A DNA stretch of 64,000 bases, from NCBI RefSeq assembly GCF_003285265.1, contig NZ_CP030239.1, forward strand, positions 682,001 to 746,000, written 5' to 3'. This document shows positions 8,511 to 23,851 of this stretch, piece by piece; position 1 is the first letter of the stretch; each line of letters starts with the position of its first letter. The notes under the pieces were generated by a model, which made no database searches, had not been told where the DNA came from, and saw nothing but the letters and a program-made list of their open reading frames with translations. The position numbers were made by a program, and so were the translations under genes. The DNA comes from Paracoccus mutanolyticus (lineage in GTDB: Bacteria > Pseudomonadota > Alphaproteobacteria > Rhodobacterales > Rhodobacteraceae).

Positions 8511-8957
8511 TTAGTGCGGGAAGTTCGCCTGGTTGGGGTCCAGCCCGATATGGGTGCCCAAGGCCTCCATGTCGGCCAGCAGCTTGACGGCTGCGGTGAC
8601 GATATCTTCGCCCGTCGAGGAACGCTCCTGCGCCTGCTTCACGCGGCGATGCGCCTGGGCCATCATCTCGTTGAAGACCTCTTGCGTCATCTCGGCGCGC
8701 GGGTGGCCGCGTTCGGCCAGCAGGCTAACGGAATCGTTGTTGATCTCGGCGAAGCCGCCGGTCACCGCGAATTCCGTCGAGGTCCCGTCCGCGGCGACCA
8801 CGGTGACCAGGCCGGGGCGCAGGTTCACGATGGCCGGCGCGTGGCCGGGCATCGCGGTCAGGTCGCCCTCGGCGCCGGGCAGGCGCACCTCGCGCACCGG
8901 GACGGACACCAGGTTCCGTTCCGGCGACACCAGGTCGAACTGCATCGTGTCGGCCAT
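8511..8957 (-). CDS. atpC: F1F0 ATP synthase epsilon subunit
   Basis: The 148-residue epsilon subunit of the membrane rotary ATP synthase regulates ATPase activity and couples the gamma stalk to the c-ring. The N-terminal beta-sandwich contains FDLVSPERNLVSVPVREVRLPGAEGD and MPGHAPAIVNLRPG; the C-terminal helical hairpin is present but short. It is the last gene of the atpH-A-G-D-C operon, 9 bases after atpD, and is intact. Confidence 0.95.
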   Translation of the reverse strand: MADTMQFDLVSPERNLVSVPVREVRLPGAEGDLTAMPGHAPAIVNLRPGLVTVVAADGTSTEFAVTGGFAEINNDSVSLLAERGHPRAEMTQEVFNEMMAQAHRRVKQAQERSSTGEDIVTAAVKLLADMEALGTHIGLDPNQANFPH

Positions 8958-8966
8958 GTCGCCCCC

Positions 8967-11286
<2,320 letters not shown>

Positions 11287-11300
11287 CTAAAGCTCCCCTC

Positions 11301-12833
<1,533 letters not shown>

Positions 12834-12834
<1 letters not shown>

Positions 12835-13400
12835 TATCCGACCTCTTTCATAGCATTCTGGAGGGAGGCGAGCTTGGAGCGGATCGAGCTGTCGATCATC
12901 TGCGAGCCCAGTTTGACGATCATGCCGCCGATGAGGCTTTCATCGACGCGCGCGTTCAGTTTGACGTTCTTGCCGGTCTTGGCGTGCAGCGTGCCGACCA
13001 GGCGGTTCTTCTGATCCTCGGTCAGTTCCTGGGCGCTGACCACGTCGGCGGTCACCTCGCCCCTGGCATCGGCGATCAGGCCGCGCAGCTTGGCGATGAA
13101 CTGGGGCAGCGTGAACAGGCGCCGGTTGCGGGCCAGCAGGCGCAGCGTGTTCGCCAGTTCGGGCGAAAAGCCGGCGCGCGCCGCCAGGGCGGCGATCGCG
13201 GCCTCTTGCTGGTCGCGATTGTACAGCGGCGAGACGGTCAAGTCGCGCAGATCCGCACTGTCGTCATAGGCCCGGGCCAGTTCGTCGATTTGCACGGACA
13301 GGGCATCGATGCCGCCCGAATCCTTCACCAGATCGAAAAGGGCCTGTGCATAACGCCCGGCGATATCAGCGGAAATCGAAGCGGAATTGGCCACGGTCAT
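12834..13400 (-). CDS. atpH: F1F0 ATP synthase delta subunit
   Basis: The 188-residue peripheral stalk subunit joins F1 to the b-subunit stalk. It reads [19 protein letters not shown] at the start, [19 protein letters not shown] in the middle and the family signature [25 protein letters not shown] near the end. The ATG at 13400 ([10 protein letters not shown]) gives the family length. It is the first gene of the operon. Confidence 0.94.
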
Positions 13401-13516
13401 CCTTCCGGTTTGCGCAAGCTCCGCAGGCGGGCCGTCCCTTTGGGGAACGGTCTGTCGCGGAGCGCGGGTCAAGGGGGTCCGGCCGTGCCGGGCTGGACGC
13501 CCCGAAATCTGGCGTG

Positions 13517-13545
13517 TCTCTAGCAGCAGATTTCCCCTGCCGCAA
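13517..13545 (-). promoter_or_regulatory. candidate sigma-70-type promoter for the atpHAGDC operon
   Basis: On the minus strand TTGCGG (13540-13545) and TAGAGA (13517-13522) are separated by 17 bases, about 120 bp before the atpH start. The region 13401-13698 has no other gene; an inverted repeat around 13600 (GCCGCCGG-like) may be the end of an upstream transcript. The promoter rests on pattern match only. Confidence 0.35.
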
Positions 13546-13698
13546 CCGCATTGAACACGGAAATGCGAGGGTTTGCGCCCTTGGTATCAGCGCCGCGGCG
13601 GCGAATGGCCGCCGGTTGCGCTAACGCCGGACGGTACACGCGGCGGGCTGGTCCCCTGGCCGGCTGAACGGCCGGCGGGAAGGGGACAGATTCGCGTC

Positions 13699-14496
13699 TT
13701 ACCGGCCATTCCGGTGCAGGCGCCCCGCGTGGCGTGCGGTCTTGCCGCTGCCGGCGGGCTTGGGCCGGGCGATGCCTTCCAGCACGTCGAGCGGGCTGGG
13801 CACGCTGACCCGGCCGACCCGCCCCACCGGCGCCTGGACCTGCTTGCTGAATTCGGTCATCACGACCCCGGCGACCAGCACCTGGCTGATGCGCAAGCCG
13901 GCGCGTTCCCACATATGCGCGCTGCGCAGCCAGAAGCGCCGGTCCGAGGGCGGGATGTAAAGCGCCGCCCCGGTCCGTTCGGTGACGAAGCCCGCGTCCC
14001 GCGCCTGCGCCTCGAGCTGGCCCGCCGTATAGCTGCGGCCAAAGCCGAAGGGCGTCTTTTCCGACCGCGCCCACAGCCCCGCGCGGTTCGGCGCCATGAC
14101 CAGCATGCGCCCGCCCGGCCCCAGCACGCGCCAGGCCTCGGACAGCACCGCATGGGGATGGTCGGCGGTTTCCAGCGCGTGCAGCAGGACCAGCCGGTCG
14201 ACGCTGCCCGTGTCCAGCGGCCAGGCGGTCTCCTCGGCCAGGACCGAGCAGTTGGGCAGGCCGGCGGGCCAGGCCATGACGCCCTGCGGCCCGGGCATCA
14301 GGCTGGTCACGCGACGCGCGCGCGCCAGCCAAGGCCGCAGCAGGGGCGCGGCAAAGCCATAGCCCACGACGCTCATCCCGCCGCATTGATCGGGCGGCCA
14401 AAGCTGGGCCAGCCGGTCGCGCAGCACGCGCTGAACCACCCGGCCCAGCGCCCGGGTGTAATAGAACTTTCGCAGTTCGATCACGTCGTGATGCAT
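13699..14496 (-). CDS. class I SAM-dependent methyltransferase
   Basis: The 265-residue cytoplasmic protein has a Methyltransf_11-like core. A glycine-rich first motif ([11 protein letters not shown]) lies near residue 45. [37 protein letters not shown] follows the order of motifs II-III, and [18 protein letters not shown] is characteristic of an alphaproteobacterial group adjacent to gloB. The C-terminus is rich in Lys and Arg. Its substrate is not known. It is divergent from gloB, 51 bases apart, so they may share a promoter region. Confidence 0.8.
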   Translation of the reverse strand: MHHDVIELRKFYYTRALGRVVQRVLRDRLAQLWPPDQCGGMSVVGYGFAAPLLRPWLARARRVTSLMPGPQGVMAWPAGLPNCSVLAEETAWPLDTGSVDRLVLLHALETADHPHAVLSEAWRVLGPGGRMLVMAPNRAGLWARSEKTPFGFGRSYTAGQLEAQARDAGFVTERTGAALYIPPSDRRFWLRSAHMWERAGLRISQVLVAGVVMTEFSKQVQAPVGRVGRVSVPSPLDVLEGIARPKPAGSGKTARHAGRLHRNGR

Positions 14497-14547
14497 TGCG
14501 CCCCTCGTCCGACCGCGCCAGACTGGGGCAAAGCAGGGGAATTGCCA

Positions 14548-15294
14548 ATGCCGCTGGAATGGATCGCCGTACGCTGCCTGACGGACAACTACGCCTGGCT
14601 GGTGCATGGCAACGGCCAGACCGCGCTGATCGACGCGCCCGAGGCCGCGCCCATCCTGGCCGAGCTTGCGTCCCGGGGTTGGGGGCTTGACCTGATCGCC
14701 CTGACGCACCACCACGCCGACCACATCCAGGCGGTGTCTGATCTGGTGGCGGCGACCGGGGCGCGGGTGATGGGCAATGCCGATGACGCGGCCCGGCTGC
14801 CGCCGCTCGACCTGCCCGTTCGCCCGGGCGAGACCATCACCATCTGCGGTGAGCCGGCCGAGGTGATCGACGTCTCCGGCCATACGGTCGGGCATGTCGC
14901 CTTTCACCTGCCCGGTTCGGCCCTGGCCTTTACCGCCGACAGCCTGATGGCGCTCGGCTGCGGCCGCCTGTTCGAGGGCAGCGCCCAGATGATGTGGGAC
15001 AGCCTGTCGCGGCTGAACGCTCTGCCCGGCCAAACGCTGGTCTGTTCGGGCCATGACTACTGCCGGGGCAACGGCGCATTCGCCCTGTCCGTCGATCCCG
15101 GGAATGAGGCTTTGCGGCAACGCCTGGACGACACCGCGGCGGGCCGCCGACCCTGCGCCCCGGCCACGCTGGAGGACGAGCGCGCGACCAATCCCTTCCT
15201 GCGCGTTGCGGCCCTGAGGGGGTCGCTGGGGCTGCGGGACGCACCGGATGTCGATGTTTTCGCACGGCTTCGCGCCATGAAGGACGCGTTCTGA
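14548..15294 (+). CDS. gloB: hydroxyacylglutathione hydrolase (glyoxalase II)
   Basis: The 248-residue metallo-beta-lactamase-fold enzyme hydrolyses S-lactoylglutathione to lactate and glutathione in methylglyoxal detoxification. The metal ligands are visible: THHHADH near residues 52-58, [28 protein letters not shown] and CSGHDY. The C-terminal substrate-binding helical domain ends RATNPFLRV...[11 protein letters not shown]. It is intact. Confidence 0.94.
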   Translation: MPLEWIAVRCLTDNYAWLVHGNGQTALIDAPEAAPILAELASRGWGLDLIALTHHHADHIQAVSDLVAATGARVMGNADDAARLPPLDLPVRPGETITICGEPAEVIDVSGHTVGHVAFHLPGSALAFTADSLMALGCGRLFEGSAQMMWDSLSRLNALPGQTLVCSGHDYCRGNGAFALSVDPGNEALRQRLDDTAAGRRPCAPATLEDERATNPFLRVAALRGSLGLRDAPDVDVFARLRAMKDAF

Positions 15295-15558
15295 GGCCTT
15301 CGTGCAACGCAGCAAGCCGCCAGGCGACCCCAGCCGCCCGAAATCCGCATCTGGCGGGTGCAAAGTGTCGCTGCTTGAAATTGGGGCATCGGATCATCAC
15401 ATCTTCCTCAGCCGCAGGAAATTCGGCAAGGGCGGATGCAGATACCGCTTGAATTGCGCGAAAATCCACCAATTCTTAACTGTATCGTGACAGTCTGGTC
15501 AGGTGGACCGCTAAATCTTGGCGGCCCATACCGCCAGCCGACTGACAGGAGCTGAAAC

Positions 15559-17875
15559 GTGCCGTCCTTTTCGAACACGCTGGAACAGGCCATCCATGCT
15601 GCGCTTGCGCTGGCCAATGATCACCGCCACGAGCTGGCCACACTCGAGCATCTCTTGCTCGCGCTGACGGATGAGCCCGATGCCGTCAAGGTCATGCGGG
15701 CGTGCAACGTCGATCTGGACGAATTGCGTCGGATGCTCGTGGAATTCATCGAAGACGATCTTTCGACGCTGATCACCGATGTCGAAGGCTCGGAAGCCGT
15801 GCCGACCGCCGCCTTCCAGCGGGTGATCCAGCGCGCGGCGATCCATGTGCAATGCTCGGGCCGGACCGAGTGCGGGGGCGAACGTCCTGGTCGCGATCTT
15901 TGCCGAACGCGAATCGAACGCCGCCTTCTTCCTGCAGGAACTGGACATGACGCGGTACGATGCGGTGAATTTCATCGCGCATGGCGTGGCCAAGAATCCG
16001 TCCTTCTCCGAAAGCCGGCCGGTTCAGGGCGCCGACCAGCCGGGCGAACAGGCGCAGGCCGAACAGCCCGCCGCCAAGGATGAATCCGCCTTGGCGAAAT
16101 ATTGCGTCAATCTGAACAAGAAGGCCTCGAAGGGCGACGTCGACCCGCTGATCGGCCGCGCCGACGAAGTCGAGCGCTGCATCCAGGTCCTGTGCCGCCG
16201 GCGCAAGAACAACCCCCTGCGGTGGGCGACCCGGGCGTCGGCAAGACCGCCATCGCCGAGGGGCTCGCGCTCAAGATCACGCGGGGCGAAACCCCGGACG
16301 TGCTGGCCGGTTCGACCATCTTCTCGCTCGACATGGGCGCGCTGCTGGCCGGCACCCGCTATCGCGGCGATTTCGAGGAGCGGCTGAAGGCCGTCGTCAA
16401 GGAGCTTGAAGAGCATCCCGACGCGATCCTGTTCATCGACGAGATCCATACCGTGATCGGCGCCGGCGCGACCTCGGGCGGGGCGATGGACGCTTCGAAC
16501 CTGCTCAAGCCCGCGCTTTCGGGCGGCAAGCTGCCTGCATGGGCTGATCAGGTCACGAAGAGTTCCGAGTCATCTCGAAAAGGACCGCGCGCTTTCCCGT
16601 CGCTTCCAGAAGATCGACGTGAATGAGCCGAACGTGCCGGATGCCATCAAGATCCTGATGGGGCTGAAGCCCAGCTTCGAAAAGCACCACGACCTGCGCT
16701 ATACCAACGATGCGATCAAGTCGGCGGTGGAACTGGCCTCGCGCTACATCAACGACCGCAAGCTGCCCGACAGCGCCATCGACGTGATCGACGAGGCGGG
16801 GGCGGCCCAGCACCTTGTTTCGGAAAGCAAGCGCCGCAAGACCATCGGCCCGAAAGAGATCGAGGCGGTCGTCGCCAAGATCGCCCGCATTCCCCCCAAG
16901 AACGTCTCCAAGGACGATGCGGCGGTGCTGAAGGACCTGGACGCGACGCTGAAGCGCCTGGTCTTTGGCCAGGACGCGGCGATCGACGCCTTGTCCTCGG
17001 CGATCAAGCTGGCCCGCGCCGGCCTGCGCGAGCCTGAAAAGCCCATCGGCAACTATCTGTTCGCCGGTCCCACCGGCGTCGGCAAGACCGAGGTGGCCAA
17101 GCAGCTTGCCAGCACGCTGGGCGTGGAACTGCTGCGCTTCGACATGTCCGAGTACATGGAGAAACATGCGGTTTCCCGGCTGATCGGCGCGCCTCCGGGC
17201 TATGTCGGCTTCGACCAGGGCGGGCTGCTGACCGATGGCGTCGACCAGCATCCGCATTGCGTGCTGCTGCTGGACGAGATCGAGAAGGCGCATCCGGACG
17301 TGTTCAACATCCTGTTGCAGGTGATGGACCACGGCAAGCTGACCGACCACAACGGCCGGCAGGTGGATTTCCGCAATGTGATCCTGATCATGACCTCGAA
17401 CGCGGGCGCCTCGGACATGCAGAAGGCCGCGATCGGCTTTGGCCGCGACAAGCGCGAGGGCGAGGATACCGCCGCCATCGAGCGCACCTTTACGCCCGAA
17501 TTCCGCAACCGGCTGGACGCGATCATCAGCTTCGCCCCCCTGTCGCGCGACATCATCGTCCAGGTGGTCGAGAAATTCGTGCTGCAGCTCGAGGCGCAAC
17601 TGATCGACCGCGGCGTCCATATCGAACTGACCTCGGAAGCGGCCAACTGGCTGGCGGAAAAAGGCTATGACGACAAGATGGGCGCCCGCCCCCTGGGCCG
17701 CGTGATCCAGGAGACGATCAAGAAGCCCTTGGCCGAGGAACTGCTGTTCGGCCGCCTGACCAAGGGCGGCGTGGTCCGGGTGCGGATCGAGGACGACAAG
17801 CCGGTGTTCGACATCACCGGCCCGGACGCCCCGCGCCTCAGCAAGTCAAAGCCACCGCTGCTGACGGCGGACTGA
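15559..17875 (+). CDS. clpA: ATP-dependent Clp protease ATP-binding subunit ClpA, frameshifted in this sequence
   Basis: ClpA is the unfoldase partner of ClpP for N-end-rule and other substrates. The GTG start follows AGGAG. In order: the N-domain ([19 protein letters not shown]), first AAA+ domain with [15 protein letters not shown] and [13 protein letters not shown], and second AAA+ domain with [31 protein letters not shown] and a normal C-terminus. Frames break near 15875, 16218 and 16540-16600. The last break also has clustered substitutions around AGTTCCGAGTC, where a sequence like STTYKEFR is expected. I see no clpS in the 264 bp upstream. The breaks look like poor consensus. Confidence 0.9.
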
Positions 17876-17883
17876 TCGACCAG

Positions 17884-17915
17884 AAAGGCGGCGCCAAACG
17901 CGCCGCCTTTCTTGT
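17884..17915. terminator. terminator between convergent clpA and mfd
   Basis: AAAGGCGGCGC pairs perfectly with GCGCCGCCTTT (11-bp stem, 5-base loop), followed by CTTGTTT. It starts 9 bases after the clpA stop. The AAA on the left arm gives a U-tract for the opposite strand too. Confidence 0.85.
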
Positions 17916-17975
17916 TTCCGGCCGTGCAAAGGCCGCACAGGTGCCGCGCGGCGCAGAGCCCCTTGCAGCGCCCTG

Positions 17976-20900
17976 CTATCCCTTCGCCCGGCCTTCCTTG
18001 ACCTTGGCCGCCAAATCCTTGGCGATGGCGAAGGCGCCCTTGATGCGGTCCGCATCCGAAGGCCAGTCGCGCAGCACCACGATCTTGTTGTCCGAGACCT
18101 TGGCCTGACCGCCCTGATCGTGGATGAATGCGACCAGCCCGGCGGGGTTCGGGAACTTGTCGCCGTGGAACTGCACCGTCGCGCCCTTCGGCCCTGCGTC
18201 CAGCTTGGAGATGTTCGCCCGCTTGGCCATCGCCTTGATGCGGATGACCAGCAGCAGGGTGTTCACCTCGCGCGGCAGCGGACCGAAGCGGTCGATCAAC
18301 TCGGCGGCGAAGCCCTCCAGTTCGACCTTGGTGGTCAGTTCCGCAAGCCGGCGATAAAGCCCCAGCCGCACGTCGAGGTCCGGGATATAGCTTTCGGGGA
18401 TCGTCACCGGCACGCCCAGGTTCAGCTGCGGCGCCCATTCGTCCTCGGGCGTACCCTCGATCTCGCCGGACTTCAGCTTGGCGATGGTCTCCTCCAGCAT
18501 CTGCTGGTACAGTTCGAAGCCGACCTCCTTGATATGGCCGGACTGCTCCTCGCCCAGAAGGTTGCCCGCGCCGCGCAGGTCCAGGTCCTGGGATGCGAGA
18601 TTGAAACCGGCCCCGAGGCTGTCGATCGAGCCCAGGAACTTCAGCCGCCGCATCGCCTGCGGGGTCAGCGGAACCCGCGGCTTGGTCGTCAGATAGCAGT
18701 AGGCGCGGGTCTTGGACCGGCCCACCCTGCCCCGGATCTGGTAAAGCTGTGCCAGGCCGAACATGTCGGCACGCCAGACGACCATGGTGTTCGCAGTCGG
18801 GATATCCAGCCCCGATTCGACGATGGTCGTAGCCAGCAGCACGTCGGCGCCCCGGTCGTAGAAGGCGTTCATCCGCTGGTCCAGATCGCCCGCCGCCAGC
18901 TGGCCGTGCGCGACGATATAGGACACCTCGGGGACGTGTTCTTTCAGCCAGTCCTCGACCTCGGGCAGGTCGGCCAGGCGCGGCACGACAAAAAAGCTTT
19001 GCCCGCCGCGATATTTCTCGCGCAGCAGCGCCTCGCGGATGGTGACGCTGTCGAATTCGCTGACATAGGTGCGGATCGAGAGCCGGTCCACCGGCGGCGT
19101 GCCGATGATCGACAGGTCCCGCACCCCGGTCAGCGACAACTGCAGCGTGCGCGGGATCGGCGTCGCGGTCAGGGTCAGTACGTGGATGTCGCTGCGCAAC
19201 TCCTTCAGCCGTTCCTTGTGCGCCACGCCGAAGTGCTGTTCTTCGTCGACGATCAGCAGGCCCAGGTTCTTGAACCGGACCTGCTTTGCCAGCACGGCAT
19301 GGGTGCCGACGACGATGTCCACCGTGCCCTCGGCCAGGCCCTTGCGGGTCTCGGCAGCGTCCTTGGCGGACACAAAGCGCGACAGCGGGCGCACGTTGAT
19401 CGCCGTGCCCCGGAAGCGTTCGGCAAAGGTTCGGAAATGCTGGCGCGCGAGCAGCGTGGTCGGCGCCACCACGGCGACCTGCCGGCCCTGGCTTGCGGCG
19501 ATGAAGGCCGCGCGCATGGCGACTTCGGTCTTGCCGAAGCCCACGTCGCCCACCACCAGCCGGTCCATCGGCCGGCCGGCGGCCAGGTCCTCGGCCACGT
19601 CGGCGATGGCGGCGGCCTGATCCTCGGTCTCGGCATAGGGGAAGCGGGCGGCGAAGCTTTCGACCTCGTGATGCTCGGGTTCCAGCACCGGGGCGGGGCG
19701 CAGCAGGCGTTCGGCGGCGACGCGCATCAGCTTGTCGGCGATCAGCTTGATGCGTTCCTTGAGCCGCGCCTTGCGGGCCTGCCAGGCGCCGCCGCCCAGC
19801 TTGTCCAGCAAGCCTTCCTCGTGCCCGTAGCGGCTGAGCAGTCGATGTTCTCGACCGGCAGGAACAGGCGGTCGCCGCCGGCATATTCCAGCGCCACGCA
19901 GTCGTGCGGCACGCCCAGCGCCATCACGGTTTCCAGCCCCTTGTAGCGGCCGATGCCATGTTCGACATGAACCACCAGATCGCCGGGGGTCAGCGTCGTG
20001 GTGTCGCGCAGGAAATTCTCGGCCTTGCGACGACGTTTCGCGCCCCGGATCAGCCGGTCGCCCAGAACGTCCTGTTCGGAAATCACCGCCAGCGGCCCGG
20101 TCGCCTGCCCGTCCGAGGTGAAGCCCTCCTCCAGCGGCCAGACGGCAAGGCCCAGCGCGCCGGGCTGGTCGGGCAGGTCGCGCAGGTCGGCGATGGGCTT
20201 GGCGCCCTTGATCCCTTCGTCCGCGATCAACCCCGACAGACGTTCGCGCGCCCCTTCCGAGAAACTGGCGATCACCACCCGGCGCGAGCTTTGCAGGCCG
20301 CGGACGTGATCGGCCAGCGCCTTGAACAGGTTTCCTTTTTCTGCCTGGCGTTCGGGGGCGAAATTGCGCCCCACCCGTCCGCCGGCGTCCAGCACGCCCG
20401 GCCCCGGGGGCTGGGGCAGGACCGAAAGACGCAGCACGCGATGCGGTTTCAGCCAGTCCGCCCATTCGGCCTCGTCGGGGAACATGGCTCGCGGCGGGAC
20501 CGGGCGATAGACGGTGTCGGTGCCACCCTTGCGGGCCAGGGCCTCGCGCCGGGCGTCGAACTGTTCGCGGATCGTGTGCAGCCGGGCGTCGCGCACCTGG
20601 TCCAGATGGTCGTCGGCCACCACCGAGGCCTCGGGCAGATAGGACAGCAGGCTTTCCAGCCGGTCGTGGAACCAGGGCAGCCAGTGTTCCATCCCGGCCA
20701 TCTTGCGCCCGGCGCTGATGCCTTCGTACAGCGGATCGTTCGCGCCCCCGCCATATTCGGCGCGATAGTTCTGGCGAAACCGGGTGATCGCGGCCTCGTC
20801 CAGGATCACCTCGGACATCGGGGCCAGGTCGAGGTGGTCCAGCTTCTCGGTCGAGCGCTGGGTCTCGGCATCGAAGCGGCGGGCCGATTCCAGCACGTCG

Positions 20901-21417
20901 CCGAACATGTCCAGCCGGATCGGGCCGGAATCGCCCGGGGGATAGATGTCGATGATGCCGCCGCGGACCGCGAAATCGCCGGGCTCGGTCACGGTGGGCG
21001 CCTGGGAAAAGCCCATGCGGGCCAGAAAGGCGCGCAACGCCCCTTCGTCCATGCGGCCGCCCACGCGGGCGGAAAAGCTGGCCTCGCGCAGCGCATCGCG
21101 GGGCGGCACCCGCTGCATGGCGGCGGCAAGGGTCGTCAGCAGGACGAAGGGCCCCTTGATCGCGCCATGCGCCAGGGCGGTCAGCACCGCCATGCGCGCC
21201 GCCATCACCGCCGGCGCGGGCGAGACGCGGTCATAGGGCGTGGTGTCCCATGCGGGAAATTCCAGCACCACCGCCTGGGGCTCCAGAGGCCTCTCCGCGC
21301 CTCTGGAGCGCTCGGCGTCGCGGGCGATATCCTGCAGCGCCTCGGAGACCAGCAGGCGCAACCAGCGCCGCGTCAAGGCCCTCGAGGCGCCCCGGAAAGG
21401 ATCAGAAGTTCGGCCAT
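17976..21417 (-). CDS. mfd: transcription-repair coupling factor Mfd, frameshifted twice in this sequence
   Basis: Mfd removes stalled RNA polymerase at DNA lesions and recruits UvrA. The protein starts MAELLILSGAPRG at 21417. The UvrB-homology region has FPAWDTTPYDRVSP; the RNAP-interaction domain is near GDLVVHVEHGIGRYKG. The RecG-like translocase has GDVGFGKTEVAMRA, VDEEQHFGV, TLTATPIPRTLQ and QLYQIRGRVGRS. The C-terminal TRCF domain ends normally. A break near 21380 separates the first 13 residues. Another near 19841 (GACTGCTCAGC for GACCTGCTCAGC) loses one C. Both are single-base events; full length would be about 1,147 residues. Confidence 0.93.
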
Positions 21418-21462
21418 GCGGTGTGACCTAGCGCGGGCGGGACCGAAGTCAAGACGCGCCTT

Positions 21463-22010
21463 TCAGAAGCCGAAGGGATGGGCGACCAGCCACAGGGCGC
21501 CGCGCCAGGCCGTCGCCGCCACCGCAAGCACCGAGGCCAGCGTCACCACCCGCCGGTGCCGCCGCATCAGGCTCGAGGCCGCGCGCCCCGCCCGGTCCAC
21601 CGGCAGGCTGCCCGCCTCGGCCGCCGCGACGATCGCGGACAGGCGGCGCGCCAGCTGGACCTCCAGCGCCAGCGCAGGGCCAGCGGCAGCGCCAGCAGAA
21701 CCAGCGCCTGCGCCATTTCCAGCCCATAGCCAAAGCCCAGCACCGCCAGCGCGCTCAGCCCGAAGGCGCCAAGCCCCAGCAGAACCGCGCCCTCCTTCGG
21801 GCCCAGCCGCCAGCGCGGCAGCGTCAGCGACAGCCAGTCGAGCAGCAGCAGCGCGGCGGGCTCGTCGCCCCCGCGGGCGGCCTGCGCGATATCGACCGGC
21901 ACGCCCAGGACGCGCCGGCCGGCGTGGCCCCAGACCAGCACCAGCAGCAGCCAGAACCAGATCGAGCCAAAGGATCGGCTGTCGAGGATGGACAGTATGG
22001 CCTGGATCAA
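21463..22010 (-). CDS. four-helix membrane protein (often annotated as SufBCD-complex component), frameshifted
   Basis: A small integral membrane protein found beside mfd in Rhodobacterales. Hydrophobic segments include SIWFWLLLVLVW, AVLLGLGAFGLSALAVLGF and GLEMAQALVLLALPLAL. After a one-base break near 21665 the other frame gives a normal ending with VVTLASVLAVAATAW and LWLVAHPFGF. The start is probably the TTG at 22010 (no ATG in frame nearby), with GGAG 13 bases upstream. The database label SufBCD component is not supported by any visible motif. Confidence 0.6.
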
Positions 22011-22183
22011 GGTCCGGTCAGCTCCCGCATGGTGGCAGGATGAGCCTAACCCCGGACGACGAAAAGGAAAACCGTCGGACCGCGCGACCGGCCGGCAGGG
22101 GTTGCGCTGCTGCAACTGAATGTGCAGGCTTTGGGCGCATCTGGCCGGGCCCCGCCCCCGGCCCCGCAAGCCAAGGACCGCCC

Positions 22184-23182
22184 ATGTCTCCCACCCCGAT
22201 CATCGCCCCGTTTCCGCTGACCCGCCTGCGCCGCCTGCGCCGCACCCCGGCCCTGCGCGCCTTGACGACCGAGGTGAACCTGACCCCCGCGAACCTGATC
22301 TGGCCGATCTTCGTGACCGAGATCGAGGGCGGCGCGGGCGAGATCCCCTCGATGCCGGGGGTCGAGCGCCTGACGCTGGACGGCGCGAAACGGGCCGCCG
22401 AGACCGCGATGCGGCTGGACATTCCGGCGATCTGCATCTTTCCGCATTCGGACCCGGACCAGAAGACCGAGGACTGCGAACGGGCCTGGGATCCAGACAA
22501 CATCGGCAACCGCGCCATCCGCGCCATCAAGGAGGTGGCGCCGGATCTGGCGGTGATGACCGACATCGCGCTGGACCCCTACAACGCCAACGGCCACGAC
22601 GGCATCGTGCGTGACGGCGTGATCCTGAACGACGAGACGGTCGAGGCGCTGGGGCGCATGGCGCTGGTCCAGGCCGAGGCGGGGGCGGACATCCTTGGTC
22701 CCTCGGACATGATGGACGGCCGCATCGGCGCGCTGCGGGCGCTTCTGGAGGAGGAAGGCCACAAGGATGTGGCGATCCTGTCCTATGCGGCGAAATATGC
22801 CAGCGGCTTCTACGGCCCGTTCCGGGATGCGGTGGGCGCCTCGGGCCGGCTGGTCGGCGACAAGAAGACCTATCAGATCAACCCCGCGAACCGCGACGAG
22901 GCGATGCGTTGCGTCGCCCGCGACCTGGCCGAGGGCGCCGACATGGTCATGGTGAAGCCCGGCATGCCCTATCTGGACATCTGCCGGATGGTGCGCGACC
23001 AGTTCGCGGCGCCAACCTTCGCCTATCAGGTCAGCGGCGAGTACGCGATGCTGGAAGGCGCGATCCGCCAGGGCTGGCTTTCGCGCGACGTGGTGCTGGA
23101 AAGCCTGCTCGCGTTCCGCCGCGCGGGCTGCGACGGCATCCTGACCTATTACGCCCCCCAGGTGGCCGAAAGGCTGGCGTGA
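22184..23182 (+). CDS. hemB: delta-aminolevulinic acid dehydratase (porphobilinogen synthase)
   Basis: The 332-residue enzyme condenses two 5-aminolevulinates to porphobilinogen in tetrapyrrole synthesis. The two active-site lysines are in YAAKYASGFYG (about K203) and MVKPGMPYLD (about K257, Schiff base). The segment that holds three zinc-binding cysteines in animal and E. coli enzymes here reads MTDIALDPYNANGHDG, with none of them, as in Mg/K-dependent alphaproteobacterial HemB. The gene is intact and divergent from the membrane-protein gene. Confidence 0.96.
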   Translation: MSPTPIIAPFPLTRLRRLRRTPALRALTTEVNLTPANLIWPIFVTEIEGGAGEIPSMPGVERLTLDGAKRAAETAMRLDIPAICIFPHSDPDQKTEDCERAWDPDNIGNRAIRAIKEVAPDLAVMTDIALDPYNANGHDGIVRDGVILNDETVEALGRMALVQAEAGADILGPSDMMDGRIGALRALLEEEGHKDVAILSYAAKYASGFYGPFRDAVGASGRLVGDKKTYQINPANRDEAMRCVARDLAEGADMVMVKPGMPYLDICRMVRDQFAAPTFAYQVSGEYAMLEGAIRQGWLSRDVVLESLLAFRRAGCDGILTYYAPQVAERLA

Positions 23183-23250
23183 CGCCGGGAAAGCACGTAT
23201 CATCAACAGCTAAGGGCGGGTCCACCGCCATTCATGGGACGAGGGCGAAT

Positions 23251-23820
23251 ATGGATTTCAACGCGATGAGCAGGCGCGGCCTGCTGCTGGGCGCCGCGGC
23301 GCTTGGGCTGGCGGCCTGCAACAATGCGGTGGGCCAGGACGCTCCGGCGCGGCTGGACGCGCGGGTGGATGCGACGCGCAACTTCCTGCTGCAGAACTAT
23401 CCCGCCGTCGCCCCCATGCTGCAATCGGCCAAGGGCGTCCTTTACATGCCGCTGATGACCGAGGCGGGCTTCGGCGTCGGCGGCGCCTATGGGCAAGGCG
23501 CGCTCCGCATCAACAATGCGACGGTGGACTACTATTCCGCCACGCAGGCCAGCGTCGGCTTCCAGATCGGGGCCCAGCAATACGCCCATGTGCTGATCTT
23601 CCAGACCGATGCGGCGCTGTCGGATTTCCGCCGCGCCCCCGGCTGGGTGGCCGAAGCGGGCGCCTATTACGCCCTGCCCGCCAAGGGCATGTCGGTCGGC
23701 GGCGACACGCTGAGCGCGCAGCAGCCCATCATCGCGATGGTCTTTGGCCAGTCCGGCCTGATGGCCGGAGCGGCGATCGCCGGGACCAAGTACACGCGGA
23801 TCATCCCCTCGACCTTCTGA
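23251..23820 (+). CDS. YSC84-like (DUF500) lipoprotein
   Basis: The 189-residue protein has a twin-arginine-like leader SRRGLLLGAAALGLAACN with a lipobox (LAAC), so it is probably a lipoprotein. The rest is a Ysc84/SYLF domain: FLLQNYPAVAPMLQSAKGVLYMP, FGVGGAYGQGAL, YYSATQASVGFQIGAQQY and VLIFQTDAALSDFRR. SYLF domains bind lipids in eukaryotes; the role in bacterial envelopes is unknown. The start at 23251 follows GAGGG. Confidence 0.82.
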   Translation: MDFNAMSRRGLLLGAAALGLAACNNAVGQDAPARLDARVDATRNFLLQNYPAVAPMLQSAKGVLYMPLMTEAGFGVGGAYGQGALRINNATVDYYSATQASVGFQIGAQQYAHVLIFQTDAALSDFRRAPGWVAEAGAYYALPAKGMSVGGDTLSAQQPIIAMVFGQSGLMAGAAIAGTKYTRIIPSTF

Positions 23821-23825
23821 AGCGA

Positions 23826-23850
23826 AAGGGCCGCGATGCGGCCCCCTTCC
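23826..23850. terminator. hairpin between convergent genes
   Basis: GGGCCGC and GCGGCCC form a 7-bp stem with a three-base loop, between the YSC84 stop and the transglycosylase stop. AAA on one side and CCTT on the other make it a modest bidirectional terminator. Confidence 0.55.
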
Positions 23851-23851
23851 C

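Noticed and set aside
15295..15558. clpS upstream of clpA
   Set aside because: The spacer has no frame with ClpS features; the gene is either elsewhere or absent.
18120..21400. Long plus-strand open frames opposite mfd
   Set aside because: They contain no family motif and mirror the GC-biased codons of mfd, whose helicase motifs are complete.
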